A DNA stretch of 64,000 nucleotides, taken from contig ML976717.1 in the NCBI GenBank assembly GCA_010015655.1, positions 244,963 to 308,962 of the forward strand. The letters run 5' to 3'. The DNA comes from Bimuria novae-zelandiae CBS 107.79. Its lineage: Eukaryota; Ascomycota; Dothideomycetes; Pleosporales; Didymosphaeriaceae. The notes beneath the pieces were generated by a model, which was given only the letters and a program-made list of their open reading frames with translations, was not told the origin of the DNA and searched no databases. Below, in pieces: positions 1 through 12,800 of the stretch; position 1 is the stretch's first letter, and each line of letters starts with the position of its first letter. Position numbers and translations under genes: made by a program.

Positions 1-59
1 TATATAGCTATTATAATTAGGCCTATACTTCTTTAACTAAACCAATAAGCTTATAGACA

Positions 60-3000
60 AAAAGAAGGTTATCTTTATAGTAATATACATACAATTAGTA
101 GCTAAAGAAAAAATTTAACTATACCTAGTTAAATAAATAGACATGGACTATAAGAACTAGGACGAAAACTACATAAATAGTTATACTAACGTAGTTAACA
201 TTATTAAGGACTATTCTAACTTTAAGAGGTGTCTTAAATAACTATTTAAAATTACTAACAAAACTGCTCTAGCTAAATAAGCTATCTAGACAATTAATTA
301 ATAATAATTTGTAGCTAAGAATATAGCTAAATTCCGTAAGTATACTATATAGCTTAAGTAGGATAAAGAATCCCTTAAGACTATATATATAAGTAAGGAC
401 TTAAGTATAAGATACAAGAGGAACTTTTACGTAGTAGTATAAAAGTTAAAATCCTTAATAAACTATATAAGGAATTAATTAGGATTAAGAAAAAATAGTT
501 CGCGCTATAAGAAGAGTTTCGTAAGAATCTAAGGAATACTAGTTTTAAAAAACTGGCACATATAGTCTATAGGACACTACTAAAGGCGTCTTAATAATAG
601 CAATGCTACTCTTATAGCAACTAGCTAATAAAAAGACTTTAATTTAATAGTTTAAAAAAGAAATTAAAGAAGGTCCTAGGTCCTTGAAAGCCTAATAATA
701 ACTATATATAACTCTTAAATAAAACTTAACTACTAAGGACTAAGACACGTACCTGCTTTATATATAGTAAACTAGGCTACATCGTCAGGAACTATAGATC
801 TAATAACAAAGTTATTAAATAGTTAAATATGCTAATCATTGCTAACAAACTGGATAACAGAAAATAGTAGATAATACCCTTTATTAGGATATTAAATAGT
901 AACTTAGAGCGATTAGACTTGCCTAACCTATAACTATATAAGAATATAAATAAAGGATTAAACGTAGAAGAAATGAAGCTAATTTAATAATCTCTTACGC
1001 CACTCCTAAATAGAATTAATTAGATAAAAAAGACTATTAATGTCTTTAACTTCTTAGAACTATATTAACCACGCGAAGCACACTTCGGATACACCGCTAT
1101 AAAATATACGCTAACTGTATATTATCTAAAATAAACTAATATTGTTGGCAAGAAAGATCGCGAATGGGCTAATATACGATACTAAAAAGATAATAAGAAG
1201 AAATATCCTATTAAGGATCTAATATATAAACTATAGTATAACCTAGACTACCGCAATCCACTGCATAAGAATTTACGATAGAGATTCTGTAGAAAAGACT
1301 AATGTATAATCTACTACTAAGTAAAGCAACATAAAGACTTTCCTTTATAATAATACTAATACTATTAGGAATAGTTTAACTATCTAATTTGTATTACGAT
1401 ATTCACCTTTAGGATAAATAAGAGGCAAGATATTTTTTATAGCTAAATAACGCTAAGAACTAAGCCTTAGTACTACTAGTAAATAGATAATGTATATTAT
1501 AGATCTGGTAAATATATTACACCTTAACTGTACGTACCACGCAGATTAGAAATAAAAATATGGATTTAATAGACTAAGTAAGGGATTAATAACCCTAAGA
1601 ATTAAAGTAGTTACAAATAGTAAAGCATTTTACGATAAGGCTTAGCAGTAGCTATAAGATAAAAAGAAGGAGAGTTATCTTAAACTAGTAGATACACTAA
1701 TTAAGAAGATATCTTTTTTAAATTTAGGTTTAGGCGAGAAACCCCCTGCAAAGAAATAAATACTATAAATAGTTAAGTATTAACTAAGCTATAAGTATAG
1801 CTTAAAGGAATATGAATAAAGGCAATGTTGGAATTAGGAGTATAAGAGAACTATATTTTAGAAAACGTACTTAATAGAGCAGGACTTTATAAACGTAAGA
1901 AGGCTATACTATATCCTATTATTATTATATACCTCTTATAAGGCACGTCACGAATAGAATATGAGATTAAAATAACACTTATAATCTATAGATACTAAGA
2001 AATAATTACCCTTAATATTCTTAAAGAAGCTAGTTATAACATAGTACTAAAAATATCTTAGTTAAGGAAGCATAACCCTATTATTAATTAAAGAAAAAGA
2101 ACGCTATCCTTTAAACGTTATAATTATATATTATAAGCTAAACCTGCGCATTAATAAAGTATAATAGTAGATAAGCGAGCTATAAACACCTTCGTCTTAT
2201 AATTAAAAGTTAATAAACACGAAATTACCTTAGCAGACGCTAGCAGGAACTACTAGATTATAGAGCGTAAGAAGATAGAGGATACACTTTATAAAATTCT
2301 AGAATGTTATTAAGAATGGAATTATATGTTTACTAAACGAGAAGGAAAAGCTAATCTTTTAGAATATTAACTTTAAGATTATGCAATTAATCTAGAAGAA
2401 GGAAAGACGCCACTCTTTAGACTACTATATAGTATAACAAAAAAATACTATATTAAAAATTTTTTTATTAAAATAAATCTTGCAAAAACATATATTAGAC
2501 TTTTAAAGTTACTAGTAGCTAGCCTATTTATGTTTATACTAAAGAAGGATAGACAACTACGGCCTTACGTAGACTATTAGAAGCTTAATAATATAATAAT
2601 TAAAAATCACTATCCACTACCTAATATCTTAGAATTTTAAGACCAACTCTCGAGAGTAAAGATTTTTATAATAATAGATCTATACGATAGATATTACCTT
2701 ATATGTATTAAGGAAGGTAATAAAAAAAATAGTATTTATAATACGCTATACAGTATTTAAATATATAATTATGCCGTTTAGACTTACTAACGCACCGGCA
2801 ACCGTTTAAGCACTGATTAATAATATTTTACGTAATTATATAAATATATTTGTTATTGCCTACATAGACAACATTTTTGGCTTTTCCGAAAACGAATTAG
2901 ATCACGTATCGCACGTATAGACAGTACTAAAAGCACTAGATTAGGCACACCTATGGATTAAGCTAAAGAAATATAAATTCTATGTATAGAAACTAGAATT

Positions 3001-4272
3001 CCTAAAACACATTATTAGCATAAAAGGAATATAAGTAAGCCTAGATAAGATTAAATGCTTAAAGAACTAGTCACGACTAAAACAAGTAAAAGATATTTAA
3101 AAAAAAATTAAAGGTTAATTTATTAAGGACTATACTAAAATTATAATACCTCTTACTAACCTTAAAAAGAAGGATATACCTTTTAAATAGATATTAAAGT
3201 ATAATATATTATTTAAACTTTTAAAAACTATGTATATTATGACACCCGTGCTAGTGTACTTTAGAGATAATAAACCTTTATAATTTAAAACTAATGCTAG
3301 CGATTACGCTATATGTGCATGTGTAAAATAATTCTAAAATAGGTATTAGCACCTAATAGCCTACTACTTACGCAAACTAAATAACGCGGAATTATAATAT
3401 AATATATATAATAAAGAACTCTACGCGATTATAAAAGCACTTAAGTATTGAAAAATCTATATATATAGCTATTTAGAACTTATGATTTCTATAGACTATA
3501 AGAACCTTTTAAAGTTTATAACTATAAAAGAACTAACACCACGTTAGGCAAGATAGGCAGAGATTATAGGACAGTATAAATTCAAGATTATACACACGCC
3601 AAGCGAAGAAAATAGACAAGTAGACGACCTAAGCAGGCGCAAAGACTTAGTAGGAGATAAGATTAAGACATACTCTACTATTTTATAATAAAATAATAAA
3701 GGATTATTAGAACTAATAGTAGAACTTAACTAACTCCTTGTTACTACACGAGAAGTACCTAAGGAATTATAAACTAAATTATATAATAATACTATAATAA
3801 CCCTGTATATAAACACCTAGAAGTTAGAAAATAATAAAACTTATCTAAAGGAATTGCTTATTTAAAGGAATAAAGGAAGCAATCACGAAATATATTTAAA
3901 AACATATAAGCTACTAATAGAATAAGCATACCACACACCTTAAGTATAAAGAGATATAAGTAATCTAGATACCTACGGCACTAAAGGATGTCATTACTAT
4001 AAACTTTATAACTAGACTATCTAAGTTAAAAGATCTACTAAACGGAATACGATACAATGCTATATTAGTAATTATTTATTAATTTACTAAATACGTGAAA
4101 TTACTACCTTATTAGAAAACGACTATAGCTAAAAAACTAGAATTCCTTATCCTATATTAACTTATACAACACTATAGTATTCTAAAGATAATTATTAGCG
4201 ATAGAGATAAGCTCTTTACTTTAAACCACTAGACAACGCTTATAGCACCTATTAGAATAAAGAGAAAGTTAT
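60..4272 (+). pseudogene. RIP-inactivated gag-pol of G1 copy a, part 1 (gag, protease region, RT, RNase H, start of integrase)
   Basis: Read through the stops, plus-strand translation gives a gag-like region, then a CX2CX4HX4C zinc knuckle (754-795; CFIYSKLGYIVRNY, with Cys and His changed to Tyr). Next comes a Cys/His-poor linker containing LDYRNPLHKN (about 1240-1275), also seen in the partial copy at the window's right end. The reverse transcriptase motif AYIDNI is near 2858-2875 (normally YIDD; the second Asp is Asn, a typical G-to-A change). RNase H has TNASDYAICACV near 3290. The integrase catalytic stretch IISDRDKLFT begins near 4190. The frame breaks at the LTR boundary at 4273. Stops are almost all TAA/TAG at expected CAA/CAG/TGG. 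The protein is certainly not produced; the gag start is uncertain. Confidence 0.85.
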
Positions 4273-4694
4273 TGTTAAATCCCTAAGGGGTAGCTGGTTC
4301 GAAAGAGATAATAGGGTTGGTTCGTGGGCAAGAGTGTTAGTAATATAGGTAAGGGTGTATTAATAGCTTGCGCGTATTAATAGGGCATTAGTATTAAAGG
4401 TGTATATAGTATAATTAAATTAATAATATCCTAAGTCGAATCTAAACAATAGATTAGTAAATAGGTTAAACATAATAATAGAAGGCTACCATTGAGTTCC
4501 TATTATACATGTCCTAGGCTACTCGCTAGTGAGCGCTCTCTGCCGAGTGCTCTTTGGCGAGCGCTCTCTACAGAGTAGTTACATAACTTAGCGTCATGCG
4601 GCGTAGTCGCGAAATAACTAGTTATTTATAATAAATAACATAAGGGGTTAAGTACAAAACTAGTATAGCCTTTCTAGGATTTTAGATCCTAATA
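4273..4694 (-). repeat. 3' LTR of G1 copy b
   Basis: 422 bp. Near 4530-4585 it contains a short array of gagcgctctct/gagtgctcttt units, which vary in number between LTRs of this family. It is heavily but not completely RIPped. Confidence 0.88.
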
Positions 4695-7600
4695 TTATCT
4701 CCTCCCTTCTAAGATTTATCCTTAAATTACGTATTAAGTTTTACCTTTTCTTATATAAGCGTGACCCTACTCTTGTATTTATAAGTATAATATTAGTTGC
4801 TATACCTGTTAAGTCTACTACTTATAAACTCTATTTATATAACAAAATCCTTTAAGCTAATTTTATTACTAAGCATCTTTATTTTAAATGTAAATCTAAA
4901 GGTTAAAAGTATTATATTATACCTAAATTAGGTTTAAAGTATACTAAATATGGTCGCCTTAGCTATCTATGCGTTAATATATTTTAGGGATTATTAAATA
5001 AGACACAAGAGGAGTATAAGAAGAAGATTAAAAAGGATAAGAAATAATTAGCTATAGTTATTTTTTATTTATTAAAAGATAAGAGAATACTAGCGTAGGC
5101 TAAAGAGCGTGCGCGTAAGAAGACGTTATATCTTATATTTAATCTAGCTACTCAGGGAGAGGTGATAAATGCTAAAGTAGTTAATTATCTTACTATAGAT
5201 GCTTTAGTTATATACTTGCCTGCTATGTAGGCGACATTAGGTTTATTAGATAAGATGTCCTTATTACCCCAACCTTTATTTTAGGTATATAGGCTTTATA
5301 TAAGTTTATTAACCCTTTCCTAATAGTTCTCTAGGTTTTCCTAATTTCTTAGTATATTAATTATTACTATATTATAAGTTTTATTTCTATTAAAGCTTTC
5401 TTTTATTACTCTAGTATAGTAATAGTAATTATAGATCTTGTTTCGTGCCTTTCTTAAGAGCTATTAGTAGTTCTTATAAAGTTCTAATTTAGGTTTTTAT
5501 ATATTTTCTAAGTGTAGGTATCCTTTCTACTTAACTAACTACTCTTATAAAAACTTATTACTTTAAAAGTCTTTTTATTTAACTTCCTTGTATTTTAAAT
5601 GTGCTTTATTTTTAAATTCGTTTTCTTTCTCTAACTAGTAATAAAAGGTTATTTTAACTAGTGTCTTAGAGTCTATAGGTTTAAGTTAGTCTATATAAAA
5701 TACTAAATATATTTTCGCGTTTAGCGATAGTTCTAATTAGTAGTTAATTAATAATACTTATTTAATAATAAAACATAGTCTAACCTTAATATAATCTAGT
5801 TTCTTGTACTTTTTCTTCTAGGTTTAAAGTTTTTTCGTAAGTAGATATGCTTTATCCCCCTTTTTAAGCTAAGGTGCCATTTTTCGTTTTTAGTTTATCT
5901 AGGAAATACTTTGCTATTATGCTTTTTTAAGGTTCTTTTAGAGTTATGCATGTATTTTCTTTACAGTTTCGACTATATGTATTATTTCTTCTGTCCTAAT
6001 CGCTATAGGAAGTGTTTAATTAAAGAGATATAAGTATCTTTTGTAATTTATATAAAATAGTGTAAATCCTATTGCTGCTAATATCTTGTTGTTGTATGCC
6101 AACTATGCTATAGGTAATAAGGAAATCTAGTTATTCTTCTGATTATTATAGTAGATGCGTAGGTACGTCTTAATCGTTTAATTCGTACGTTCTGTTTATC
6201 CGTCAGTTTACGGATAATATGCCGTTAATAGTTTTCGTTTTATTCTAATAAGTGCTATAAGTATTATTAAGTGGTTTAAGGTAAAGAGCTTATCTTTATC
6301 GCTAATAATAATCTTTAGAATACCGTAGTGTCATATAAGTTAATCTAGGATAAGGAATGCGAGTTCCTTTACTATAGTTATCTTTTAGCATAGTAGTAAT
6401 TCCACGTATTTAGTAAATTAATAGATAATATTTAGTATTACATTATAACTAATTTCTATTGCAGGATCCCTTAATCTTAGTAATTCTATAATAAAGTCTA
6501 TAGTAATGTCTTCCTATGGTGCCACTAGTATTTAGATTATTTATATTTCTTTATACTTAAGATATATTACATGCTTATTGCGCTAGCAATCTGCGCATTT
6601 ATGGATATATATAGTTACTGCTTTTTTAATTCCTTTAAAGCTGTAGTTCCGCTAGATAAGTTCTATTATCTTTCTAATGCCTGGGTGTCCGTACAATAGG
6701 TTATCGTGATATTGTCGTATAATCTTAGTCTATAGTTTTTTTAGGTACTTCCCGTGTAGTAACAAGGGGTTAGTTAAGTTTTACTATAAGTTCTAAAGAT
6801 CTATCCTTATTCTTTTATAGTATTATAGAATAGGTCTTCGCCTTTTTTTCTATAAGGTTACTTTATTAGCTAAGCGCGTTTACTTGTCCGTTCTCTTTTC
6901 CTACTATATAGATAACTTTAAATTTATATTATCTAGTAGTCTATAACTATTACTATTATTATAGTATAAGTTCTTTAGTTATCGTAAACTATAATAGAAT
7001 CTTATAGTCTATGTAGATCTCTAGTATTAAATAACTGAGGGCGTAGATCCTCTAGTATTTTAATACTTTTATAATAGCATAAAGTTCTTTATCGTGTACG
7101 TCGTATCGTATTTCTGCATTGTTAAACTTCTGTAAGTAGTATGTAATTAGATACTGTTTACTATTATTTTCTTATTTTGTGCATGCGCCTATTACAAGGT
7201 CGCTTACGTCTATTTTAAATTATAGTAGTTTTCTATCCCGAAAGTAGATAAGTGCTAGTGGCATAATACAGGCTATTTTTAAGAGTTAGAATAATTTTCT
7301 ATACTTTACTATTTATATAAATAGTATATCTTTCTTTATAAGGTTTATTAGAGGTATCGTGATTCTTGCATAGTCTTTAATAAATAATTAATTAAATCTA
7401 TAGAATTTTAAGAATTCTTAGATATTTTTTTTAGTTCTTGGTATTAGCTAGTTCTTAATATATTTAATTTTGTCTAATACCATTTTAATTCTATCTGTGC
7501 TTATAATGTGTCCTAGAAATTCTAGTCTTATTACATAAAATTTACACTTTATTAGCTTAATTTGCAGGTGTGCGTTGTCCAGTGCTATTAGTACTATTTA

Positions 7601-7997
7601 TACATGCGACACGTAGTCTAATTTGTTTTTAAAGAAGATAAGGATATTATCTATATACGCGATAATAAATATATCTAAGTAATTATATAGTATATTATTA
7701 ACTAGTGCCTAAAATGTTGCTAGTATATTAGTAAGTCTAAAAGGTATAACTATATATTTAAATAGTCTATAGCGTATTCTAAACGCTATCTTCCACTCGT
7801 CACCTTTCTTAATCTATATAAGGTAGTATCTATTTTATAAATCTATTATCGTAAAGATCTTAGCTCTCGAGAGTTAGTCTTAGAGTTCTAAGATATTTAG
7901 TAGTAAGTATTAATTTTTAATTATTATATTATTAAGTTTCTTATAATCCACGCAGGGCCTTAGTTATCTATTCTTTTTTAGTATAAATATAAAAGGA
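4695..7997 (-). pseudogene. RIP-inactivated pol of G1 copy b, 3' half (RT, RNase H, integrase, chromodomain region)
   Basis: Minus-strand translation gives the same RT block as copy a: FIIAYIDNIL is encoded at about 7640-7670 (YIDN at about 7646-7657). RNase H and integrase follow leftward towards the purine tract at 4695. Nearly every expected Gln or Trp codon is a stop. The upstream half of the same gene lies beyond the nested chromovirus, at 15193-17853. No start is assignable. Confidence 0.82.
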
Positions 7998-8002
7998 CTT
8001 GC

Positions 8003-8175
8003 TGTAAAAAGCGCCCTAACTACGAGCGACTCAGTCTATCCACAGTACTAAGGCAATCCCTTAGAGAGGGAAGAGAAGGGCTGCGGCGAGGGAAGTAGAT
8101 AGGCGAAAGGCCCGGATAGCGCTAGTCTAGAGCGGACTAGGGCCATCGAGGGCCCTCGACCTACGACTCGTGACA
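8003..8175 (-). repeat. 3' LTR of nested chromovirus
   Basis: 173 bp, tgtaaaaagc to ctcgtgaca. It is GC-rich and little mutated compared with the surrounding sequence. Confidence 0.93.
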
Positions 8176-9849
8176 AAGGCTCTTTTCTTTAAGGGTCTCG
8201 ACCGCGAGAATAAGCACGTAATAACTAGCCTAATTAGGCCTCGCGTATTACGTAAGCTAATAACGTAAGCTAAATCTTAGGCTTATACTAAGGCTTAAAA
8301 CCCTTATTCTTACTCTCTACTCGGCGGCTTACCTTATCCCAGAGGCTCCCTAACCCATAAGTACGACCTGGCCAATCTATGGCAGTCTAGAGTGCCTGAC
8401 CCCAGATGCCCCCTATTTCGGTACCTAGCTACTCTAAATTTAGGGATCGTAAAGGTAGACTAACCTAGTGCAGGCCTGCTAAGTCGTCCCTGTACTTATT
8501 ACTTCTCCACCGTCCTCTTCAGCAACCTTTGGACTTTATCTAGATATACCCACGCTATTTAGCACTATAAGTACCGCGAACGCTATCCTTAAGACCCTAG
8601 TTAATAAGGCGCGTGCAAGCGCCATTAGTACTATTAACCTATACTATACCTACCTTCCTATTATCCTAGACAGCCTTAAGTAGTCTAATTACAAGAAGAT
8701 AAAGCTCTACTAGTTTTAAGTTAAGGAAATACGTCGTGTCTAGTCTAAGGCAGTATATGTTAATCTTAGCCTAATAGATTTAGAGGACTATAATTTAATT
8801 TGCCGCTACGATACCTACTACAGTAGTAGTAGGAATTATTAGTAGGTAAGTCGGCGCTTTAAGGGTTATGTAGGGGTTTCGAGGCTAATTAGTAGCAGAT
8901 ACCTAAAGACAACTTAAAGAACGTATTAAGTGCCTTAATTACCCTTATACTACGCTCGAGCCAAATTAATACGTACATATATAACAAGATTAACCTCTCT
9001 AAATTAAATAAGGTATTAGTAAAGGCTACCGCGCAGGTACTAGAGATAAAATAAAGTAATATTATTATATAAGTGTTATTTAGTGTAATTAAGGGTTATC
9101 TAGACTAAGTCGCATAGGGCCACCAGATCCAAATTCTGCGGAAACCTGTTAACCCCCTACCACTTAGGTTATAACACCTAGCCTCCTAAGGAGATTATTC
9201 CGGTGGTGGGCCTCTTTATTAAGGAGAAGCAGAAGAGGAAAGCTTTTACTATAGAGGGGGGTAGTCTAACCTCCCTAGTTACTACTAGTGCTCTCACCCC
9301 TAGGCGCAAGAAGGTTACTCCTAAGTTAGTAAGGGTCCTTAACCCTAATCCTAGGTTATTAATACTAATTTAGGGTAGTTAGCGTTTAAGGCTAGTGTCC
9401 TAGCCACGCTAGACTTTCTCGCGGAGGAAGTAAAGAAGAAGATTAAAAGTAAAGGCAGTTAAAAGACTTTTTAGTAAGCTTATAAGTCTAAGCGCCTGAC
9501 TAATTAAGAAGGTTATCTAGTACAATCTAAGGATTCCTGCCCCTATTAACGGTGTCCGGATTTTATTCACGTTCTATACCCTTAGGCGGTTTCGATTAGG
9601 TTTCAATTAGCTATAATCGCGTTGGGTACGGTCCAAATAGGCTTATAAGCCTCTGTTAGGCCCTAAGAGGCGTGAATAGGCCTAGATAGCTCGTTCTAGT
9701 CTTTAGTCTATTTAAGAATCCTCTGCCCTATTTATTCTAGTATTTAGCAGCCTATAAAGTGTACTCTCTAAGGTAATCTATTACTAATTACTATTAAGTG
9801 CTGTCTTCCTCCTTCTCTAGGGAGGCAACCCCGCCTCTTAGGCTCCTAT
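8176..9849. other. Unexplained internal stretch of the chromovirus between chromodomain and 3' LTR
   Basis: About 1.7 kb that I cannot read as pol on the minus strand. It is moderately GC-rich and only partly RIPped. On the plus strand several open stretches appear (for example around 8690-8830 and 9100-9300), interrupted by TAG/TAA. It could be an antisense or extra ORF of this family, a long 3' UTR, or a captured sequence. No domain recognised. Confidence 0.5.
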
Positions 9850-12800
9850 CTAGGGCGACCTTTAGTCTCCTTATCTAAGCCCTTTAGGAACTACTTCATC
9901 GCCCTTTTAAAGATCTCCTCCGCAGATAACTACTAGTTCTTATCGCTATCGTATCCTTTCCACTTAACTTCATACAGCCATTCTCCGTCCTAGAGTACCC
10001 TAGATCTAATTCCTTTAATTAGGTATATATCCTCCCCTACTTATAGTATAATAACCTTAGGCGGGCTTTACTCCCGTTATAGTAGTCCTTCTAAGGCTAC
10101 CTGGTTTAGGAGAGATATATAGAATACTAAGTAAATATTAAAGTCCTTTAGCAGCTCTAGCTTATATGCCTATTAACCAATCCGCCGTTTTACCCTATAG
10201 GGACCCTAGAACTTGTAGTTAAGTTTCTTCTTAAGCCTAGTTAACTATATATTGCGGGCGTCGAGGTATACCATGTCCCCTACTATAAAGGTTTAGGCCT
10301 TATGCTTCCTATTGTACCACGTCGCCTGGTACGCCTATGCCCTAAGGATCGCTTAGGTCATCTAGGCCCTAGTCTAGGCTAGAACTACTACTCTAGCCCT
10401 TACTATAGGTACCGACCCGCGCAGCTGTACTTCTCGGGGTAGGTCTACTATTAGTAGATTTAGGCCATACACTGCAACAAATAGCAACACTTCTATAGAG
10501 CTATAGATGCTATTATTATACAAATATTCTACTTTAGATAGAAGGTCTACCTAATTAGATTATTTGTAGTTGCAGAACACTCGAAGGTACTATTTAAGCG
10601 TTTAGTTCTATCGTTCTGTCTATCCATCTATCTGCGGGTAAAAGGCAATAGAAAAGAGTCGCTTAGTTCTTAAATATTAAGTAAAGGTGCTCTAATAAGC
10701 TAATATAAATAGGCTACCTCTATCTATAACTATTAACTTTAAAGGGCCGTGTAGGCGCAGAACCTCTCTCCTAAAGACCTTAGCTAGCTCTACTACCTTT
10801 AGGTCCTTTCGCGTGGGGATGTAGTGTGCCATCTTAGAAAACTAGTTAATAACTACTAGGATACTATTATAACGATAGGCTCTAAATTTACTCTTAGGTA
10901 GATCTATTATTATGTCTATAGCAATGTCCTCTTAGATACCCCTTAGAACTAGTAGGCTATTAAGTTGGCCGTGCATCGCGTGTTAGACAGGTTTCGCCCT
11001 AGAGCACGCTTAACAGGTCTAGACGTAGTTCTTTACGTATTATTAAATACTAGGCTACTAGAACTCTTGTAGCACTAGCTCTAAAGTCCTAATAAAGCTA
11101 AAATAGCCCGCGAGGGGGTTATTATAGCATTATTAAAGGACGTGTACCCTTGCCAGAGGTGGCACGTATAGCCTATTCTCGTACCGTAATAGGTTGGCCG
11201 GTCCAATTATCCAGCGCTTTAGCCATTCCGGCTTTGCCATTTCTGGCCCTTGGAGGTACTAGAGGATTCGTTCTACAGTTTCGTCCCCCTGGCTGTTTCT
11301 CTTTAACAGCTCCACTATAGGGTAAGCGCTTACTAAATTGTTTACTACTACCTCCTTAGTTACTAACGTTCTAGGTCTAGCGACCCTTATCGCTGCTACT
11401 AGTCTAGGGCTTTCTGCCTACTTTAGTAGCTATAGGCTACCTGCCACGCCTACTTCGTCTAAAGCGTTGCCTTTCAGCTATAACTTGTGCTATAGGGCCT
11501 TAAGGAGTCTTTACTAGGAACTGCCTATCCCGCCTAAGCTTATTTCCTCCTCTAACTCGTAGTCGGGTCTCTATAATAGTCTATTAGCGGGATTCGTCCT
11601 TCCTAAATAGTGTTTAATTTTAAAATTAAACGTTATAAGCTATTTAGCCCACCTTACCTGCTATCTAATTAGGACTTTTATAGATATAAACCCTTGCAGG
11701 TTAGTATAATTAGTTAGAAGCTTAACCTTCTTGCTAACACCCTTTAGGTAGTGTTGCTAATACTTAAAAGCTTTAACAATTGCTAGCAACTTACTATTAT
11801 GCGTATTATAGTTTTATTCTGCCTAGTTTATCTTGCGCGAATAAAAAGTAACTAGGTACTATTATAGCTTCCTATATTTGTCTAGTTGCGATTGGCTTAA
11901 GATACCCGAGATCGCAAAACCTAAAGCGTTAGTTTCCACTCTTAAGGGTCTTTTAGGGTTAAAGTAAGCTAGTAAGGGCCCTCGCATAAAGCTCTCTTTT
12001 AGCTAGTAAAAGGAGGCCTTAGCCTGCTTTAGTAGGCTTATTATAACTAATTTCTCGAGTCTCTATCGCTGTCCGCCCTTAGTAGCTCCCTTTAGCCTTC
12101 TTATTAGGGCGTAAAGGGGTGCCACCACTTAAGAGAATCCTTCTATAAACCTTTAATAGTAGTTAGCAAAGCTAAGGAAGATCCTAACTACTTAGACTAA
12201 GTTTAGTTTAGGCTAATCTTTTATAGAGGCGACGCGGTCCTCCTCTATCTCTACGCTATCTAGGAATACTATAAAGCCTAGGTATCCCACCTTGCGTGTG
12301 TAGAATTCGCATTTGGATAGTTTGGCGTATAGCTGGCGTTTAACAAGGCGTTCTAGCACTATTTAAACGTGCTGGATATGTTCCTTCTTCGTCTTAGAGT
12401 AGATAAGGATATCGTCGAGGTACACAATATAGTAGATGTCGAGAAGGTCTAATAGTGTGTTATTAATATAGCTTTAGAAGGTCGCAGGCGCGTTTATTAA
12501 GCTAAAAGGTATTACTATGTATTTATACTATCTATATCTTATTTAGAAAGCCATCTTCCATTTATCTCCTACCCTAATTCGGACGCGGTGGTAGGCGTCC
12601 CTTAGGTCTAGTTTAGTGTAAATTTAGGCATCCCCTAGTTAGTTAAGGGATTCCTATATTAAGGGAAGTGGGTATCAGTTCTTTATTATAACTACATTTA
12701 GTCCCCTATAGTCAACGCAGAGGCGAAGGCCTCTATCCTTTTTCTTTATAAAAAGGATTAGTGCCTTGGCGCTTAATCGCGATAGTTAAATAAAGCCCTA

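Noticed and set aside
4530..4590. CRISPR-like array from repeated gagcgctctct units
   Set aside because: Units are short, imperfect and directly adjacent without spacers, in a eukaryotic LTR.
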